From the NCBI RefSeq assembly GCF_029893085.1, contig NZ_JARXWI010000009.1, positions 124,001-188,000 on the forward strand: 64,000 bases of DNA, read 5' to 3'. The notes beneath the pieces are model-generated. The model worked only from the letters and a program-made list of their open reading frames with translations, was not told where the DNA came from and did no database searches. The DNA is from Parabacteroides sp. PFB2-10 (GTDB lineage: Bacteria > Bacteroidota > Bacteroidia > Bacteroidales > Tannerellaceae). Made by a program: the position numbers and the translations under genes. Shown here one piece after another: positions 26,063 to 35,137 of this stretch. The first letter of the stretch is position 1, and every line of letters begins with the position of its first letter.

Positions 26063-26818
26063 TCAGTCTTTCAACTTCGCCTTGATGAACTCACGGTTCA
26101 GACGAGCAATGTTACTGATAGAAACAGCTTTGGGACATTCGGCTTCGCAGGCGCGGGTGTTGGTACAGTTACCAAATCCCAGTTCGTCCATCTTGGAAAC
26201 CATGGCTTTCGCGCGGCGAGCCGCTTCAATCTTTCCTTGCGGAAGCAGCGCCAACTGGCTTACCTTGGCTGAAACGAATAACATAGCCGAGCCATTCTTA
26301 CAAGCAGCTACGCAGGCGCCACAACCGATACAAGCCGCCGCATCCATCGCCAGGTCGGCATCCTTCTTAGGGATAGGAATGGCATTGGCATCGGGGATAC
26401 CACCGGTATTCACCGACACAAAGCCCCCGGCTTGGATGATTTTGTCGAACGCATAGCGGTCGACCATCAGGTCGCGGATCACCGGGAAACCGGCCGAACG
26501 CCAAGGCTCGATGGTGATGGTTGCGCCTTCGTCGAACTTACGCATGTGAAGCTGGCAGGTGGTAATCTCTGTATCCGGTCCGTGCGGATGCCCGTCGATA
26601 TACAACGAACACATTCCGCAGATACCTTCGCGGCAGTCGTGATCGAACACCACCGGCTCTTTCCCTTCGTTCACCAACTGCTCGTTCAATATATCAAGCA
26701 TTTCAAGGAAAGAACTTCCCTGAGAAATCTCTTTCAACTGGTATGATTCAAAAGCGCCTTTGGCTTGCGGTCCCTTCTGACGCCATACCTTTACTGTGAT
26801 ATTTATATTTTTATCCAT
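26063..26818 (-). CDS. sdhB: Succinate dehydrogenase/fumarate reductase iron-sulfur subunit
   Basis: A 251-residue electron-transfer subunit of the membrane quinone-linked complex. Ligands of the [2Fe-2S] centre are in [18 protein letters not shown], and the [4Fe-4S] and [3Fe-4S] centres are in [13 protein letters not shown] and [15 protein letters not shown]. In anaerobic Bacteroidales this complex works mainly as fumarate reductase at the end of the electron chain that yields succinate. It is the last gene of the operon, separated from sdhA by 79 bp that contain a GC-rich hairpin repeat. Confidence 0.95.
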   Translation of the reverse strand: MDKNINITVKVWRQKGPQAKGAFESYQLKEISQGSSFLEMLDILNEQLVNEGKEPVVFDHDCREGICGMCSLYIDGHPHGPDTEITTCQLHMRKFDEGATITIEPWRSAGFPVIRDLMVDRYAFDKIIQAGGFVSVNTGGIPDANAIPIPKKDADLAMDAAACIGCGACVAACKNGSAMLFVSAKVSQLALLPQGKIEAARRAKAMVSKMDELGFGNCTNTRACEAECPKAVSISNIARLNREFIKAKLKD

Positions 26819-26845
26819 TGTTGTTGAATTTAAAGCCCCTCCCGA

Positions 26846-26882
26846 CCTCCCCCAAGGGGAGGAGAAGTCCCCCTTTGGGGGA
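26846..26882. repeat. GC-rich double hairpin in the sdhA-sdhB gap
   Basis: CCTCCCC-CAA-GGGGAGG (26846-26862) and TCCCCC-TTT-GGGGGA (26868-26882) form two adjacent perfect hairpins. The first string recurs exactly at 59887-59903. It lies between two genes of one operon. Confidence 0.8.
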
Positions 26883-26897
26883 TTTAGGGGGCCGTTA

Positions 26898-28838
26898 TTA
26901 ATTTTTGTAATTCCTCTGTTGACGCACTACGAATTCGTAATCCAAAGCCTCTTTATACATCACAGGGTCTTTGTCTTCACCCTGGTATTCCCAGCAGGAT
27001 ACATACGAGAACTGATCGTCGCGACGCATCGCTTCGCCCTCTTCTGTCTGATATTCTTCACGGAAGTGACCACCGCAGGATTCCTGACGGTCGTAGGCAT
27101 CGTGCGCCATCAACTCGCCAATCTCCAGGAAGTCGGCCAAACGCAAAGCTTTTTCCAACTCCACATTCAGATCATTGGCTTCACCCGGGATACGCACATT
27201 GCTCCAGAACTCTTTCTTCAGTTCCTTCAGGCTTTCGATAGCGCCCTTCAGGCCTTCGGCATTACGCGCCATACCGACGAAGTCCCACATGATAAGTCCC
27301 AGTTTCCGATGGATAGTATCTACGGTAGATGTGCCCTTGATATTCATCAGTTTGTCGATACGTGCCTTCAGAGCAGATTCAGCCTCTTCGAACTCAGGCA
27401 GATCGGTGCTGAAACGCGGCACCTGGATCTGGTCGGCCAGGTAGTTCTGGATCGTATACGGCAACACGAAGTAACCGTCGGCCAATCCCTGCATCAACGC
27501 GGATGCACCCAAACGGTTTGCGCCGTGGTCGGAGAAGTTGGCTTCGCCAATGGCGAACAGTCCCGGCACATTGGTCATCAATTCGTAATCAACCCACAGA
27601 CCTCCCATGGAATAGTGGAGAGCCGGATAGATCATCATCGGCGTTTCATATGGATTATCATCAACAATCTTTTCATACATCTGGAAGAGGTTACCATAAC
27701 GTGCCTCAACTACATTGCGTCCCAGGCGGTTGATCGCCTCAGCAAAGTCAAGGTAAACAGCCTGTCCCGCTCCCACACCGAAACCGGCGTCGCAACGTTC
27801 CTTCGCAGCACGTGATGCTACGTCGCGCGGCACTAAGTTACCGAATGCCGGATAGCGGCGTTCCAGGTAGTAGTCGCGGTCTTCCTCAGCAATTTGTGTC
27901 GGTTTCAGTTTGCCGGCACGGATTGCTTCGGCATCCGCCTTTTTCTTCGGTACCCAGATGCGTCCGTCGTTACGCAACGACTCCGACATCAGGGTCAGCT
28001 TAGACTGGAATTCACCATGCACAGGGATACAGGTCGGGTGGATCTGTACCATACAGGGATTCGCAAAGTAAGCCCCTTTCTTATAACATTGCCATGCGGC
28101 AGAACCGTTGGATGCCATCGCGTTGGTAGACAGGAAGAAGGTATTTACATATCCTCCGGTGGCTACCACGACGGCATGAGCCGCGAAACGTTCCAGTTTA
28201 CCGGTCACTAAGTTACGGGCAATGATACCGCGGGCACGCCCGTCAACCTTTACCACGTCAACCATTTCATGACGTGTATACATTTTTACTTTATTCAGAC
28301 CGATCATACGGCTCAGTGCTGAGTAGGCGCCCAACAGCAACTGCTGTCCGGTCTGTCCGCGGGCATAGAAGGTACGCGATACCTGCGCGCCCCCGAATGA
28401 ACGGTTGTCGAGCAGACCGCCGTATTCACGTGCAAAAGGAACACCCTGCGCTACGCACTGGTCGATAATAGCGTTGGAAACCTCTGCCAAACGATATACG
28501 TTAGCTTCGCGGGCACGATAGTCCCCCCCTTTGATCGTATCATAAAAGAGACGGTAGACCGAGTCACCGTCGTTCTGATAGTTCTTGGCAGCATTGATAC
28601 CTCCCTGGGCAGCAATCGAGTGCGCGCGACGGGGAGAATCCTGGATACAGAAGTTAAGTACATTGAATCCCATCTCAGCCAATGAAGCAGCCGCAGAAGC
28701 ACCGGCCAATCCGGTTCCTACCACGATCACATCCAAACGGCGTTTATTAGCCGGGTTCACCAGCTTCTGATGTGCTTTATAATTACTCCACTTTTCAGCC
28801 AACGGGCCTTGTGGAACTTTTGAATTTATCTGTGTCAT
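26898..28838 (-). CDS. sdhA: Succinate dehydrogenase/fumarate reductase flavoprotein subunit
   Basis: A 646-residue FAD subunit that interconverts fumarate and succinate. The dinucleotide-binding loop is [19 protein letters not shown], the covalent-FAD histidine region is [17 protein letters not shown], and catalytic-site stretches such as HPTCIP and [12 protein letters not shown] are present. The length and the order C-A-B match the Wolinella-type menaquinone complex with a single cytochrome subunit. It starts 34 bp after sdhC. Confidence 0.96.
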   Translation of the reverse strand: MTQINSKVPQGPLAEKWSNYKAHQKLVNPANKRRLDVIVVGTGLAGASAAASLAEMGFNVLNFCIQDSPRRAHSIAAQGGINAAKNYQNDGDSVYRLFYDTIKGGDYRAREANVYRLAEVSNAIIDQCVAQGVPFAREYGGLLDNRSFGGAQVSRTFYARGQTGQQLLLGAYSALSRMIGLNKVKMYTRHEMVDVVKVDGRARGIIARNLVTGKLERFAAHAVVVATGGYVNTFFLSTNAMASNGSAAWQCYKKGAYFANPCMVQIHPTCIPVHGEFQSKLTLMSESLRNDGRIWVPKKKADAEAIRAGKLKPTQIAEEDRDYYLERRYPAFGNLVPRDVASRAAKERCDAGFGVGAGQAVYLDFAEAINRLGRNVVEARYGNLFQMYEKIVDDNPYETPMMIYPALHYSMGGLWVDYELMTNVPGLFAIGEANFSDHGANRLGASALMQGLADGYFVLPYTIQNYLADQIQVPRFSTDLPEFEEAESALKARIDKLMNIKGTSTVDTIHRKLGLIMWDFVGMARNAEGLKGAIESLKELKKEFWSNVRIPGEANDLNVELEKALRLADFLEIGELMAHDAYDRQESCGGHFREEYQTEEGEAMRRDDQFSYVSCWEYQGEDKDPVMYKEALDYEFVVRQQRNYKN

Positions 28839-28872
28839 ATTTCTTTGATTTTCAAATGGATTACACCTTTAG

Positions 28873-29574
28873 TTAACAGCAAGAACCACCACAAAGGCTC
28901 TTCAGATAGAAGAAAATAGTTACAAAGGCAAAGGCTGCCATCAACAGCGTAGCATAGATATTGCCGATTACTTTCCAACGTTTGATCCAGATATTGTTAC
29001 TCAAACCCATCGTTTGAACAGAACTCCAAATCCCGTGCGTCAGGTGGAACCACAAGGCCACATACCAGATCAGGTAACAGATCACTACCCAGAGTTGGCT
29101 GAAGTAGTAGTTGATAAAGGCTGCGCCGTTCTGAGTAGATACTAATTTGTCGCCCAAGGCTACCTCATGACTGCCAATCAATTCGGCAAACATCATCTTG
29201 TACCAAAACTGGGCAAAGTGTAACAGCATAAAGCCCACAACAATAATACCCAGAACAAACATGTTCTTAGATGCCCATGTCACGTTTTTCTGACGCGTGT
29301 TCACGGCGTAGCTGTCGCTTCCGCGTGCTTTCATGTTTTGAAACGTAAGCAATAGCGCATACAGAAAGTGAATAGCGACAATGCCTGCCAGCACCACGGT
29401 CGCCGCCACAGCATACCAGTTAGCCCCCAAAAGGGCACAGATCATGTTGTATGCCTTTTCAGAGAATACCGCTGCTACGTTCATGGCCGCATGGAACGTT
29501 AGAAACAGAACAAGAACGATACCTGAGATACTCATGATCAGTTTCTTGCCAATAGAAGAATTAAGTAACCACAT
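28873..29574 (-). CDS. sdhC: Succinate dehydrogenase/fumarate reductase cytochrome b subunit
   Basis: A 233-residue membrane subunit with five predicted helices, of the di-heme Wolinella FrdC type. Candidate heme-ligand histidines lie in FLTFHAAMN, IVAIHFLYAL, LLHFAQFW and WFHLTHGIW. It anchors SdhAB and passes electrons to or from menaquinone. It is the first gene of the operon, with a -7 box 63 bp upstream of the ATG. Confidence 0.93.
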   Translation of the reverse strand: MWLLNSSIGKKLIMSISGIVLVLFLTFHAAMNVAAVFSEKAYNMICALLGANWYAVAATVVLAGIVAIHFLYALLLTFQNMKARGSDSYAVNTRQKNVTWASKNMFVLGIIVVGFMLLHFAQFWYKMMFAELIGSHEVALGDKLVSTQNGAAFINYYFSQLWVVICYLIWYVALWFHLTHGIWSSVQTMGLSNNIWIKRWKVIGNIYATLLMAAFAFVTIFFYLKSLCGGSCC

Positions 29575-29636
29575 AAGATAATAGTTTAAGTTATTTAATT
29601 GTTTATAAGTTTTTCACGCTGCACAAAATAAAAGCG

Positions 29637-29644
29637 CAAAGGTA
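29637..29644 (-). promoter_or_regulatory. sdhC -7 promoter element
   Basis: The minus strand reads TACCTTTG, 63 bp before the sdhC ATG. The -33 element is not clear. Confidence 0.55.
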
Positions 29645-29817
29645 GCCTAATTCCACATAGGAAGCAATAAATTAAAGAAATTTTTCGGCAATAGCATATA
29701 TCCCTCCGAATAGCCTGTATACAAGCTGTTTCTTACATTATAATATAGGGTGATTTTTTCGCTTCCGACACCCCGAAAAGTCCGATTTCACAACCAAAAA
29801 ACCAAAATGTTAAAATA

Positions 29818-29950
29818 GCGATTGTAAGCAAATCGGGCGTTTTACTTACAAATCCATACGTTAAAAAGTGTTTCTCCCGGGAGTTTGTCTCCAAAGTCCC
29901 GCTTTTTTGCGCGCAAACTCCCGCGAAAATTACAAATCGTAATTTCGGGG
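29818..29950 (+). repeat. Dispersed CCCGGGAG intergenic repeat, copy C
   Basis: It runs GCGATTGTAAGCAAA, CGTTTTACTTACAAATCC, ATACGTTAAAAAGTG, TTTCTCCCGGGAGTTTG, AAAGTCCCGCTTTTTTGCGC, GAAAATTACAAATCGTAA. Copy D at 60075-60205 is nearly identical. GTAAGC...CTTAC at its start and TACAAATCGTAA at its end give small inverted repeats. Confidence 0.8.
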
Positions 29951-30118
29951 TTTCGCCGGAAATGGACGATTTAACATCTGTTCACATTTTCGCAAGGAAT
30001 GCCAACTACTCGATCAGCTTTGATCTTCGATTGTGGTAATATTGGAAGGAGATGGGAGATAGGAAATAGGGAATTCAGATAATGTAATATGTGAAGGTTA
30101 TAGAAATCACTATCCAAG

Positions 30119-30173
30119 GCTCCCCTTCTTAGAAAAGAAGGGGGTGGACCATCGCTTGCGATGGTGGGGTAGT
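30119..30173 (+). repeat. Hairpin element, left copy of an inverted pair
   Basis: Two hairpins in a row: TCCCCTTCTT-AGAA-AAGAAGGGGG and ACCATCGC-TTGC-GATGGT, then GGGGTAGTTTGA. The right copy at 30261-30314 is its reverse complement with a changed second stem (ACCGCTGC-TTGC-AGCGGT), where both sides of the stem differ together. The first hairpin resembles a terminator, but the run after it is not T-rich. Confidence 0.8.
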
Positions 30174-30260
30174 TTGATGTATTAAAAATCACACATTTGT
30201 TCTGTTTTGTGTATTTGTGACTATCAAAGAAATAGGAAAAACATTTATAAAGAATTCAAA

Positions 30261-30314
30261 TTACCCCACCGCTGCAAGCAGCGGTCCCCCCCCTTCTTTT
30301 CTAAGAAGGGGAGC
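30261..30314 (-). repeat. Hairpin element, right copy of an inverted pair
   Basis: This is the reverse complement of the element at 30119-30173, about 90 bp away, with the second stem changed by compensatory substitutions and the loop TTGC kept. The whole block could form one large stem of about 50 bp or two separate folds. Confidence 0.8.
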
Positions 30315-30486
30315 TTTTAGATACTGATCTGATATACCTTGTATCTTCAATTTCTTCCCAATTTAAAGAATTCAGTAACCAAGTCTATCTACACCAAAAG
30401 AAATGAAATCTATAGCATGCCGCCATATTTGTGTTTTCCCTATATTTGTAGAATATAGGATGCGCCTTAACATAGCTCAAGCAAGC

Positions 30487-30517
30487 TTGGCTCTGTGTTC
30501 GGCTTTCCCTATATTTG
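30487..30517 (+). promoter_or_regulatory. Promoter of the GH2 operon
   Basis: TTG (30487-30489), a 20-bp spacer and TATATTTG (30510-30517) give a consensus promoter 35 bp before the ATG. A second TATATTTG in the same TTTCCC context is at 30441-30448 and may be an additional start or a duplication. Confidence 0.65.
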
Positions 30518-30551
30518 TACATCTGTAAATCAAATCAAATTAAATAATCAT

Positions 30552-33053
30552 ATGAAACGATTTCACATTTTGTTTGTTTTCGCATGGAGTTTATTTTTGC
30601 CCCAATGGCTAACGGCACAGGTACGCACGGAGTTTCTGCTCGAGAAGGGATGGAAATTCACCCGGGAAGATCAGGCTGATTTTATCCGTTCGGACTATGA
30701 CGACAGCAAGTGGCAGTCGGTCACCGTGCCTCACGATTGGGCGATCTATGGTCCTTTCGATGCGTATAATGATATGCAACAGGTGGCCATTACCCAGGAT
30801 GGACAGAAAGAGGCGATGCCTCATGCCGGACGTACGGGCGGGCTTCCTTTTGTAGGGGTGGGCTGGTATCGCTACGACCTCTCCATTCCGTCGTATGCGC
30901 CGGGCAAACGGGTCACGCTGTTGTTCGACGGGGCGATGAGTCAGGCCAATGTCTATGTGAACGGACAAAAGGTGGGTAACTGGCCTTATGGCTATAACTC
31001 TTTCTATTTCGATATTACAGACTTCCTGCATGCCGAAGGCACGAACACACTGGCTGTTCGCTTAGAGAACTTGCCGGAATCGTCGCGCTGGTATCCGGGC
31101 GCCGGTATCTACCGCAATGTGCATGTGATCGTGACGGAAGAGGCGCATATTCCGCTTTGGGGAACGCAGATCACGACGCCGCAGGTTAGTAAAGAATTTG
31201 CCCGCGTGCACCTGAAAACAGAGATCGCCCGGCCCGAGGGAACGGAGGCTTCCCGTTATAGCCTGGTGACGGAAATATGGAACCAGTATGGCAATCGCCT
31301 GATCGAGACCAAATCGGCGTTGACTGCTTACGATAAGGACTGTTTCTCGCAAGAGATCATTTTGCAGAATCCCCGTTTGTGGTCGCCACAGGTGCCCGAA
31401 CTCTACAAGGCGGTTTCCCGCCTATACGACGGACAGACCTTGAAAGATGAGTACACCACGACGTTTGGTATCCGTTCGATCGAGATTATTCCCGAGGAGG
31501 GCTTTTTCCTGAATGGCGAAAAGACCATGTTTAAAGGGGTGTGTAACCACCACGACCTGGGACCGTTGGGTGCTGCCGTCAATGACGCCGCGATCCGCCG
31601 TCAGTTGCGCATCTTGAAAGATATGGGATGTAACGCGATCCGCACCTCACACAATATGCCCGCGCCCGAATTGATCCGTGCCTGCGACGAGATGGGCTTT
31701 ATGGTGATGCCCGAGACGTTCGACGAATGGAAAACGCCGAAGGTGAAAAACGGATACAACCTGTTCTTCGACGAATGGGCGGAGAAAGACCTGGTGAACC
31801 TGCTCCGGCAATACCGCAACAGCCCGAGTGTGGTGATGTGGTGTATCGGCAACGAGGTGCCCGACCAGAGCAGACCGGGAGGAAACAAATTAGCGCGCTT
31901 CCTGCAGGATATCTGCCACCGCGAAGACCCTACCCGTCCGGTCACCAATGGGTTGGATCATGGAACCACCGTTATCAACAATAATTTCGCCGCCACCATG
32001 GATGTGGTAGGCTTCAACTACCGCCTCTTTGTGTACCAGGATGCCTACAAAAAATTACCGCAGGCTATTGTGTTGGGTAGCGAAACGGCGTCGACCGTCA
32101 GCACCCGCGGGGTCTATAAATTCCCGGTAGAACGCCGTTCGGATGCCAAATACGACGACCACCAAAGCAGCGGCTACGATCTGGAGCATTGTAATTGGTC
32201 GAACCTGCCCGAAGACGATTTTATTCATCAGGAGGATCTGCCCTATACAATCGGGGAATTCGTATGGACCGGTTTTGATTACCTGGGTGAACCGACACCC
32301 TATTATACCGACTGGCCCAGCCACAGCTCCCTGTTCGGTATTATCGACCTGGCGGGTATACCCAAAGACCGCTACTGGCTCTATCGCAGCCATTGGAACA
32401 AAGGGGAGAACACCTTGCATATCCTGCCTCACTGGACATGGCCGGGACGCGAAGGCGAGGTGACGCCGGTGTTCGTTTATACCAACCATCCTTCGGCAGA
32501 GCTGTTTATCAACGGCAAAAGCCAGGGCGTTCGCACGAAAGATCTTTCTGTCGAACTGGATGCCAGCGGCACACCCGAAGCGTTGGCTTCGCTGGAGCGC
32601 CAGAAACGCTATCGCCTGATGTGGATGGACACACGTTATGAGCCGGGCACGGTGAAGGTGGTAGCTTACGATAAGGAGGGCAATGCGGTGGAAGAAAAGG
32701 AGATCCATACGGCAGGTAAGCCTCATCGCCTGGAATTGAAAGCCGATCGTTCGCGTCTATCGGCCGATGGTAAAGACCTCTCATTTATTAATGTACGGGT
32801 GGTCGACCGGAATGGCAACCTTTGTCCCGACGCTACCAATCAGGTGAAGTTCAAGGTGCGTGGTGAAGGATTCTATCGCGCCGGAGCCAGTGGTAACACC
32901 ACCAGCCTGGAGCTTTTCCATCTGCCGCAGATGAAGCTCTTCAGCGGACAGATGACCGCCATTGTGCAGACAACCGAAAAGGCGGGTCCCATTGTGTTGG
33001 AGGCTTCCGCTTCAGGCGTTCGCGGAGCCAGTATCGAATTGATCAGTGAATAA
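30552..33053 (+). CDS. Glycoside hydrolase family 2 protein (beta-galactosidase-like)
   Basis: An 833-residue exported glycosidase. A signal peptide (MKRFHILFVFAWSLFLP...LTAQ) is followed by a sugar-binding jelly roll (about 25-200), an Ig-like domain (about 215-310) and a TIM barrel (about 315-600). The barrel has the acid/base Glu in WCIGNEVPDQ and a likely nucleophile Glu in VLGSETASTVSTRG. A DUF4982-like domain and a C-terminal Ig/Big-like domain come last. It probably removes beta-linked galactose or glucuronic acid from glycans. The exact sugar is not certain. The ATG at 30552 is chosen because it begins the signal peptide. There is no SusC/SusD pair nearby. Confidence 0.9.
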   Translation: MKRFHILFVFAWSLFLPQWLTAQVRTEFLLEKGWKFTREDQADFIRSDYDDSKWQSVTVPHDWAIYGPFDAYNDMQQVAITQDGQKEAMPHAGRTGGLPFVGVGWYRYDLSIPSYAPGKRVTLLFDGAMSQANVYVNGQKVGNWPYGYNSFYFDITDFLHAEGTNTLAVRLENLPESSRWYPGAGIYRNVHVIVTEEAHIPLWGTQITTPQVSKEFARVHLKTEIARPEGTEASRYSLVTEIWNQYGNRLIETKSALTAYDKDCFSQEIILQNPRLWSPQVPELYKAVSRLYDGQTLKDEYTTTFGIRSIEIIPEEGFFLNGEKTMFKGVCNHHDLGPLGAAVNDAAIRRQLRILKDMGCNAIRTSHNMPAPELIRACDEMGFMVMPETFDEWKTPKVKNGYNLFFDEWAEKDLVNLLRQYRNSPSVVMWCIGNEVPDQSRPGGNKLARFLQDICHREDPTRPVTNGLDHGTTVINNNFAATMDVVGFNYRLFVYQDAYKKLPQAIVLGSETASTVSTRGVYKFPVERRSDAKYDDHQSSGYDLEHCNWSNLPEDDFIHQEDLPYTIGEFVWTGFDYLGEPTPYYTDWPSHSSLFGIIDLAGIPKDRYWLYRSHWNKGENTLHILPHWTWPGREGEVTPVFVYTNHPSAELFINGKSQGVRTKDLSVELDASGTPEALASLERQKRYRLMWMDTRYEPGTVKVVAYDKEGNAVEEKEIHTAGKPHRLELKADRSRLSADGKDLSFINVRVVDRNGNLCPDATNQVKFKVRGEGFYRAGASGNTTSLELFHLPQMKLFSGQMTAIVQTTEKAGPIVLEASASGVRGASIELISE

Positions 33054-33074
33054 ACATATATAATTATAATAGCT

Positions 33075-34040
33075 ATGAAACGATTTGTGTACACAACCCT
33101 TACGCTCACCCTTTGCCTCTTGTTCGGATGTACTCCCGAGGAGCAAACGGTGAGGTTTCTTTTGTTTTCCGACCTGCATGCCGATTCGATCGCTGACGGG
33201 AGCGAACGGTTGCAAACCATCCTTCGGGCAGGTGCCGATCGTCAGGTCGATTTTTTCGTCGACCTGGGAGATATCGCGCAGCCCTCACCCGCCAACGAAC
33301 CGCTCAGAGAGATGCTTATTAATGCCTCCGCCCCGGTCTATCACGCGATAGGCAGTCAGGATCTGCAGAAGGCCTCCAAGCAGGAGTTCACGGCTTTCTA
33401 TGGATTGAAGGCCTCTCACTACTATTTCGACAAAGGACCTTTCCGATTTGTGGTATTGGATTCTAATTTCTTCTTAGACGAAGAGGGAAATGAACAGGCG
33501 TATGATCACGGGAATTTTGATGTGCCTGAGTTACGTCACGGACATTTCAGCCAGGAACAACATGAATGGCTGACAGAAGTATTGAAAAACAAAAAACCTA
33601 TCTATGTGATCCTGTCGCATGCCCCCATCAACGACCGCATATCGACCCCCAACAAAAACCGCGACCTGCACCGGATCATCAAAGAGGCTATGAATTCGGG
33701 GACACGCATCGCGGCGGTGATGGCAGGCTATAACCATAGCGACAACTACCAGGTGATCGACCGGATCAACTACTGGCAGGCCAATTCGGCCAGCTATTTC
33801 TGGACAGGTAATGATTTTGTTAATCGCCGAAGCGGCCGGGAGCCCCTGCCGGAATGGCCGGAACAGATCAGCTACGACACGACTCTGTATGCCATTATTG
33901 AAATAAACAGCCAGGGAACGATTACGATCAAAGGAATGCAAGGTGGATTTGTGGATCCGACTATCGACCGGGAACAACTTCAAAAACGATACCCCTTTCC
34001 AATCTCCTCTTCGATAAAAGACAGGGAACTGACCTACTGA
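33075..34040 (+). CDS. Calcineurin-like phosphoesterase lipoprotein with altered metal motifs
   Basis: A 321-residue lipoprotein (lipobox LLFGC) with a metallophosphoesterase fold. The first motifs are normal (FSDLHAD and DLGDIAQ), and SHAPIND is present. However, the GNH(D/E) motif is replaced by GSQD (AIGSQDLQ) and the GHxH motif by GYNH (MAGYNHSD), so the usual Asn, the catalytic His and one metal-ligand His are missing. It may be inactive, use another metal geometry, or bind a ligand. It follows the GH2 gene by 21 bp in the same operon. Its stop codon abuts that of the convergent tadA. Confidence 0.85.
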   Translation: MKRFVYTTLTLTLCLLFGCTPEEQTVRFLLFSDLHADSIADGSERLQTILRAGADRQVDFFVDLGDIAQPSPANEPLREMLINASAPVYHAIGSQDLQKASKQEFTAFYGLKASHYYFDKGPFRFVVLDSNFFLDEEGNEQAYDHGNFDVPELRHGHFSQEQHEWLTEVLKNKKPIYVILSHAPINDRISTPNKNRDLHRIIKEAMNSGTRIAAVMAGYNHSDNYQVIDRINYWQANSASYFWTGNDFVNRRSGREPLPEWPEQISYDTTLYAIIEINSQGTITIKGMQGGFVDPTIDREQLQKRYPFPISSSIKDRELTY

Positions 34041-34481
34041 TTAGCGTTTTTGTTGGAAAAACTGCTTCATTTCGGCAGCACATTCCTCCTCCAGAACGCC
34101 TTTTGTGACGGTTGTTTTGGGGTGAAGCGCACGCGGGGCAAATTGCAGAAAGCCTCTTTTCTCGTCGGAAGCGCCAAAGACCACTTGGCTGATTTGTGAC
34201 CATCCGATGGCTCCGGCACACATCACGCAGGGCTCAACCGTGACATAGAGCGTGCAATCGGTCAGGTATTTGGCACCCAATACGCCGGTGGCTGCCGTGA
34301 TAGCCAGCATCTCGGCATGAGCTGTGGTGTCGTTGAGGCGCTCGGTCTGGTTGTGCGCCCGGGCAATGATCCGTCCCTGGCATACGATGACCGCGCCAAC
34401 AGGCACCTCCCCTTCGGCGGCGGCAGCACGTGCTTCCGTCAGGGCTTGCTTCATAAAATAGGTATCGTCGAAAGGATTCAT
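34041..34481 (-). CDS. tadA: tRNA adenosine(34) deaminase
   Basis: A 146-residue zinc-dependent deaminase converting A34 to inosine in tRNA-Arg. The zinc and catalytic motif is TTAHAEMLAI and the second zinc pair is EPCVMCAGAI. The length and the C-terminal KRGFLQFAPR region fit bacterial TadA. It overlaps the start-proximal partner gene (34478-34705) by 4 bp (ATGA), so the two are translationally coupled. Confidence 0.92.
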   Translation of the reverse strand: MNPFDDTYFMKQALTEARAAAAEGEVPVGAVIVCQGRIIARAHNQTERLNDTTAHAEMLAITAATGVLGAKYLTDCTLYVTVEPCVMCAGAIGWSQISQVVFGASDEKRGFLQFAPRALHPKTTVTKGVLEEECAAEMKQFFQQKR

Positions 34482-34705
34482 CGCCTCATTTCATTTTCAT
34501 TGAAGAGGGTAGGGTAGTCTTCCTCCATGATCTTCAGGATATGTGTCATGATGGTCTCGCGGTACCAGCGCGATTTATTCGATATTTTGTAGCGTTCGAG
34601 ATAGCGCGTGACAGCCTTCTGCTCTTCGTCGTTGAGCATAAAAGTCACTTTATGAGAGCGTGGAGAGGGTGACTTGGTAACATTTTTTGGCCGCACTTTC
34701 TTCAT
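34478..34705 (-). CDS. Small ribbon-helix-helix-like protein
   Basis: A 75-residue basic protein. After a Lys/Arg/Ser-rich N-terminus (MKKVRPKNVTKSPSPRS) there is a beta strand (HKVTFML) and two helices (NDEEQKAVTRYLERY and SKSRWYRETIMTHIL), the pattern of ribbon-helix-helix DNA-binding proteins. It may regulate itself or tadA. The start at 34705 is favoured over 34723 because the -7 box at 34713-34720 covers the upstream start, which would leave an almost leaderless mRNA. Confidence 0.7.
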   Translation of the reverse strand: MKKVRPKNVTKSPSPRSHKVTFMLNDEEQKAVTRYLERYKISNKSRWYRETIMTHILKIMEEDYPTLFNENEMRR

Positions 34706-34712
34706 ATAGCCG

Positions 34713-34762
34713 CAAAAGTACATTGATCCAGCGAATTAAAAAAGAAAATCTCACTATATTTG
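34713..34762. promoter_or_regulatory. Divergent promoters for the RHH-like/tadA and yraN operons
   Basis: The minus strand carries TACTTTTG (34720-34713) and the plus strand TATATTTG (34755-34762). Each lies only 4-8 bp from the start codon it faces (34705 and 34767), implying leaderless or nearly leaderless transcripts in both directions. Confidence 0.6.
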
Positions 34763-34766
34763 TCAA

Positions 34767-35132
34767 ATGGCGAACCACAACGAAATCGGACGTAAAGGCG
34801 AGGAGATTGCCCGCGAGTTCCTTCAGAAGAAGGGATATACGATTCTTGACAGCAACTGGCATTGGCACCATTTTGAGTTGGATATCGTGGCAATCGATGG
34901 CGAATGGCTGGTGGTGGTGGAAGTAAAGACCCGTGCGATGGATCATCTGCTTTCGCCGGAAGATGCGGTCGACCGGAAGAAGATTCGCCGTACGGTATTG
35001 GCGGCGGATGCCTATGCCCGTTATTTCAGTATCGAACTGCCGGTTCGGTTCGATATTATCACGGTGGTTCCCGGTCCGCAAGGGTATGAGATAGAACAGT
35101 ATGAGGATGCGTTTTTGCCTCCGGTACGATAA
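34767..35132 (+). CDS. yraN: YraN-family (UPF0102) nuclease-like protein
   Basis: A 121-residue protein of the YraN/UPF0102 family. The restriction-endonuclease-like active-site residues are visible in FELDIVAIDGEWLVVVEVKTR (given here in one 20-residue stretch without its first residue: ELDIVAIDGEWLVVVEVKTR), with Glu, Asp and the E-x-K end. The biological role is unknown; a part in DNA uptake or repair is suspected. It is the first gene of an operon with the YjbR-like and birA genes. Confidence 0.9.
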   Translation: MANHNEIGRKGEEIAREFLQKKGYTILDSNWHWHHFELDIVAIDGEWLVVVEVKTRAMDHLLSPEDAVDRKKIRRTVLAADAYARYFSIELPVRFDIITVVPGPQGYEIEQYEDAFLPPVR

Positions 35133-35137
35133 AAGAT

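Noticed and set aside
26796-27815. 339-residue open frame on the plus strand opposite sdhA
   Set aside because: It is fully covered by the well-supported sdhA gene and has no domain signature.
29971-30192. 73-residue open frame on the minus strand
   Set aside because: It runs through the hairpin repeat at 30119-30173, and much of its sequence is simply the translated repeat.
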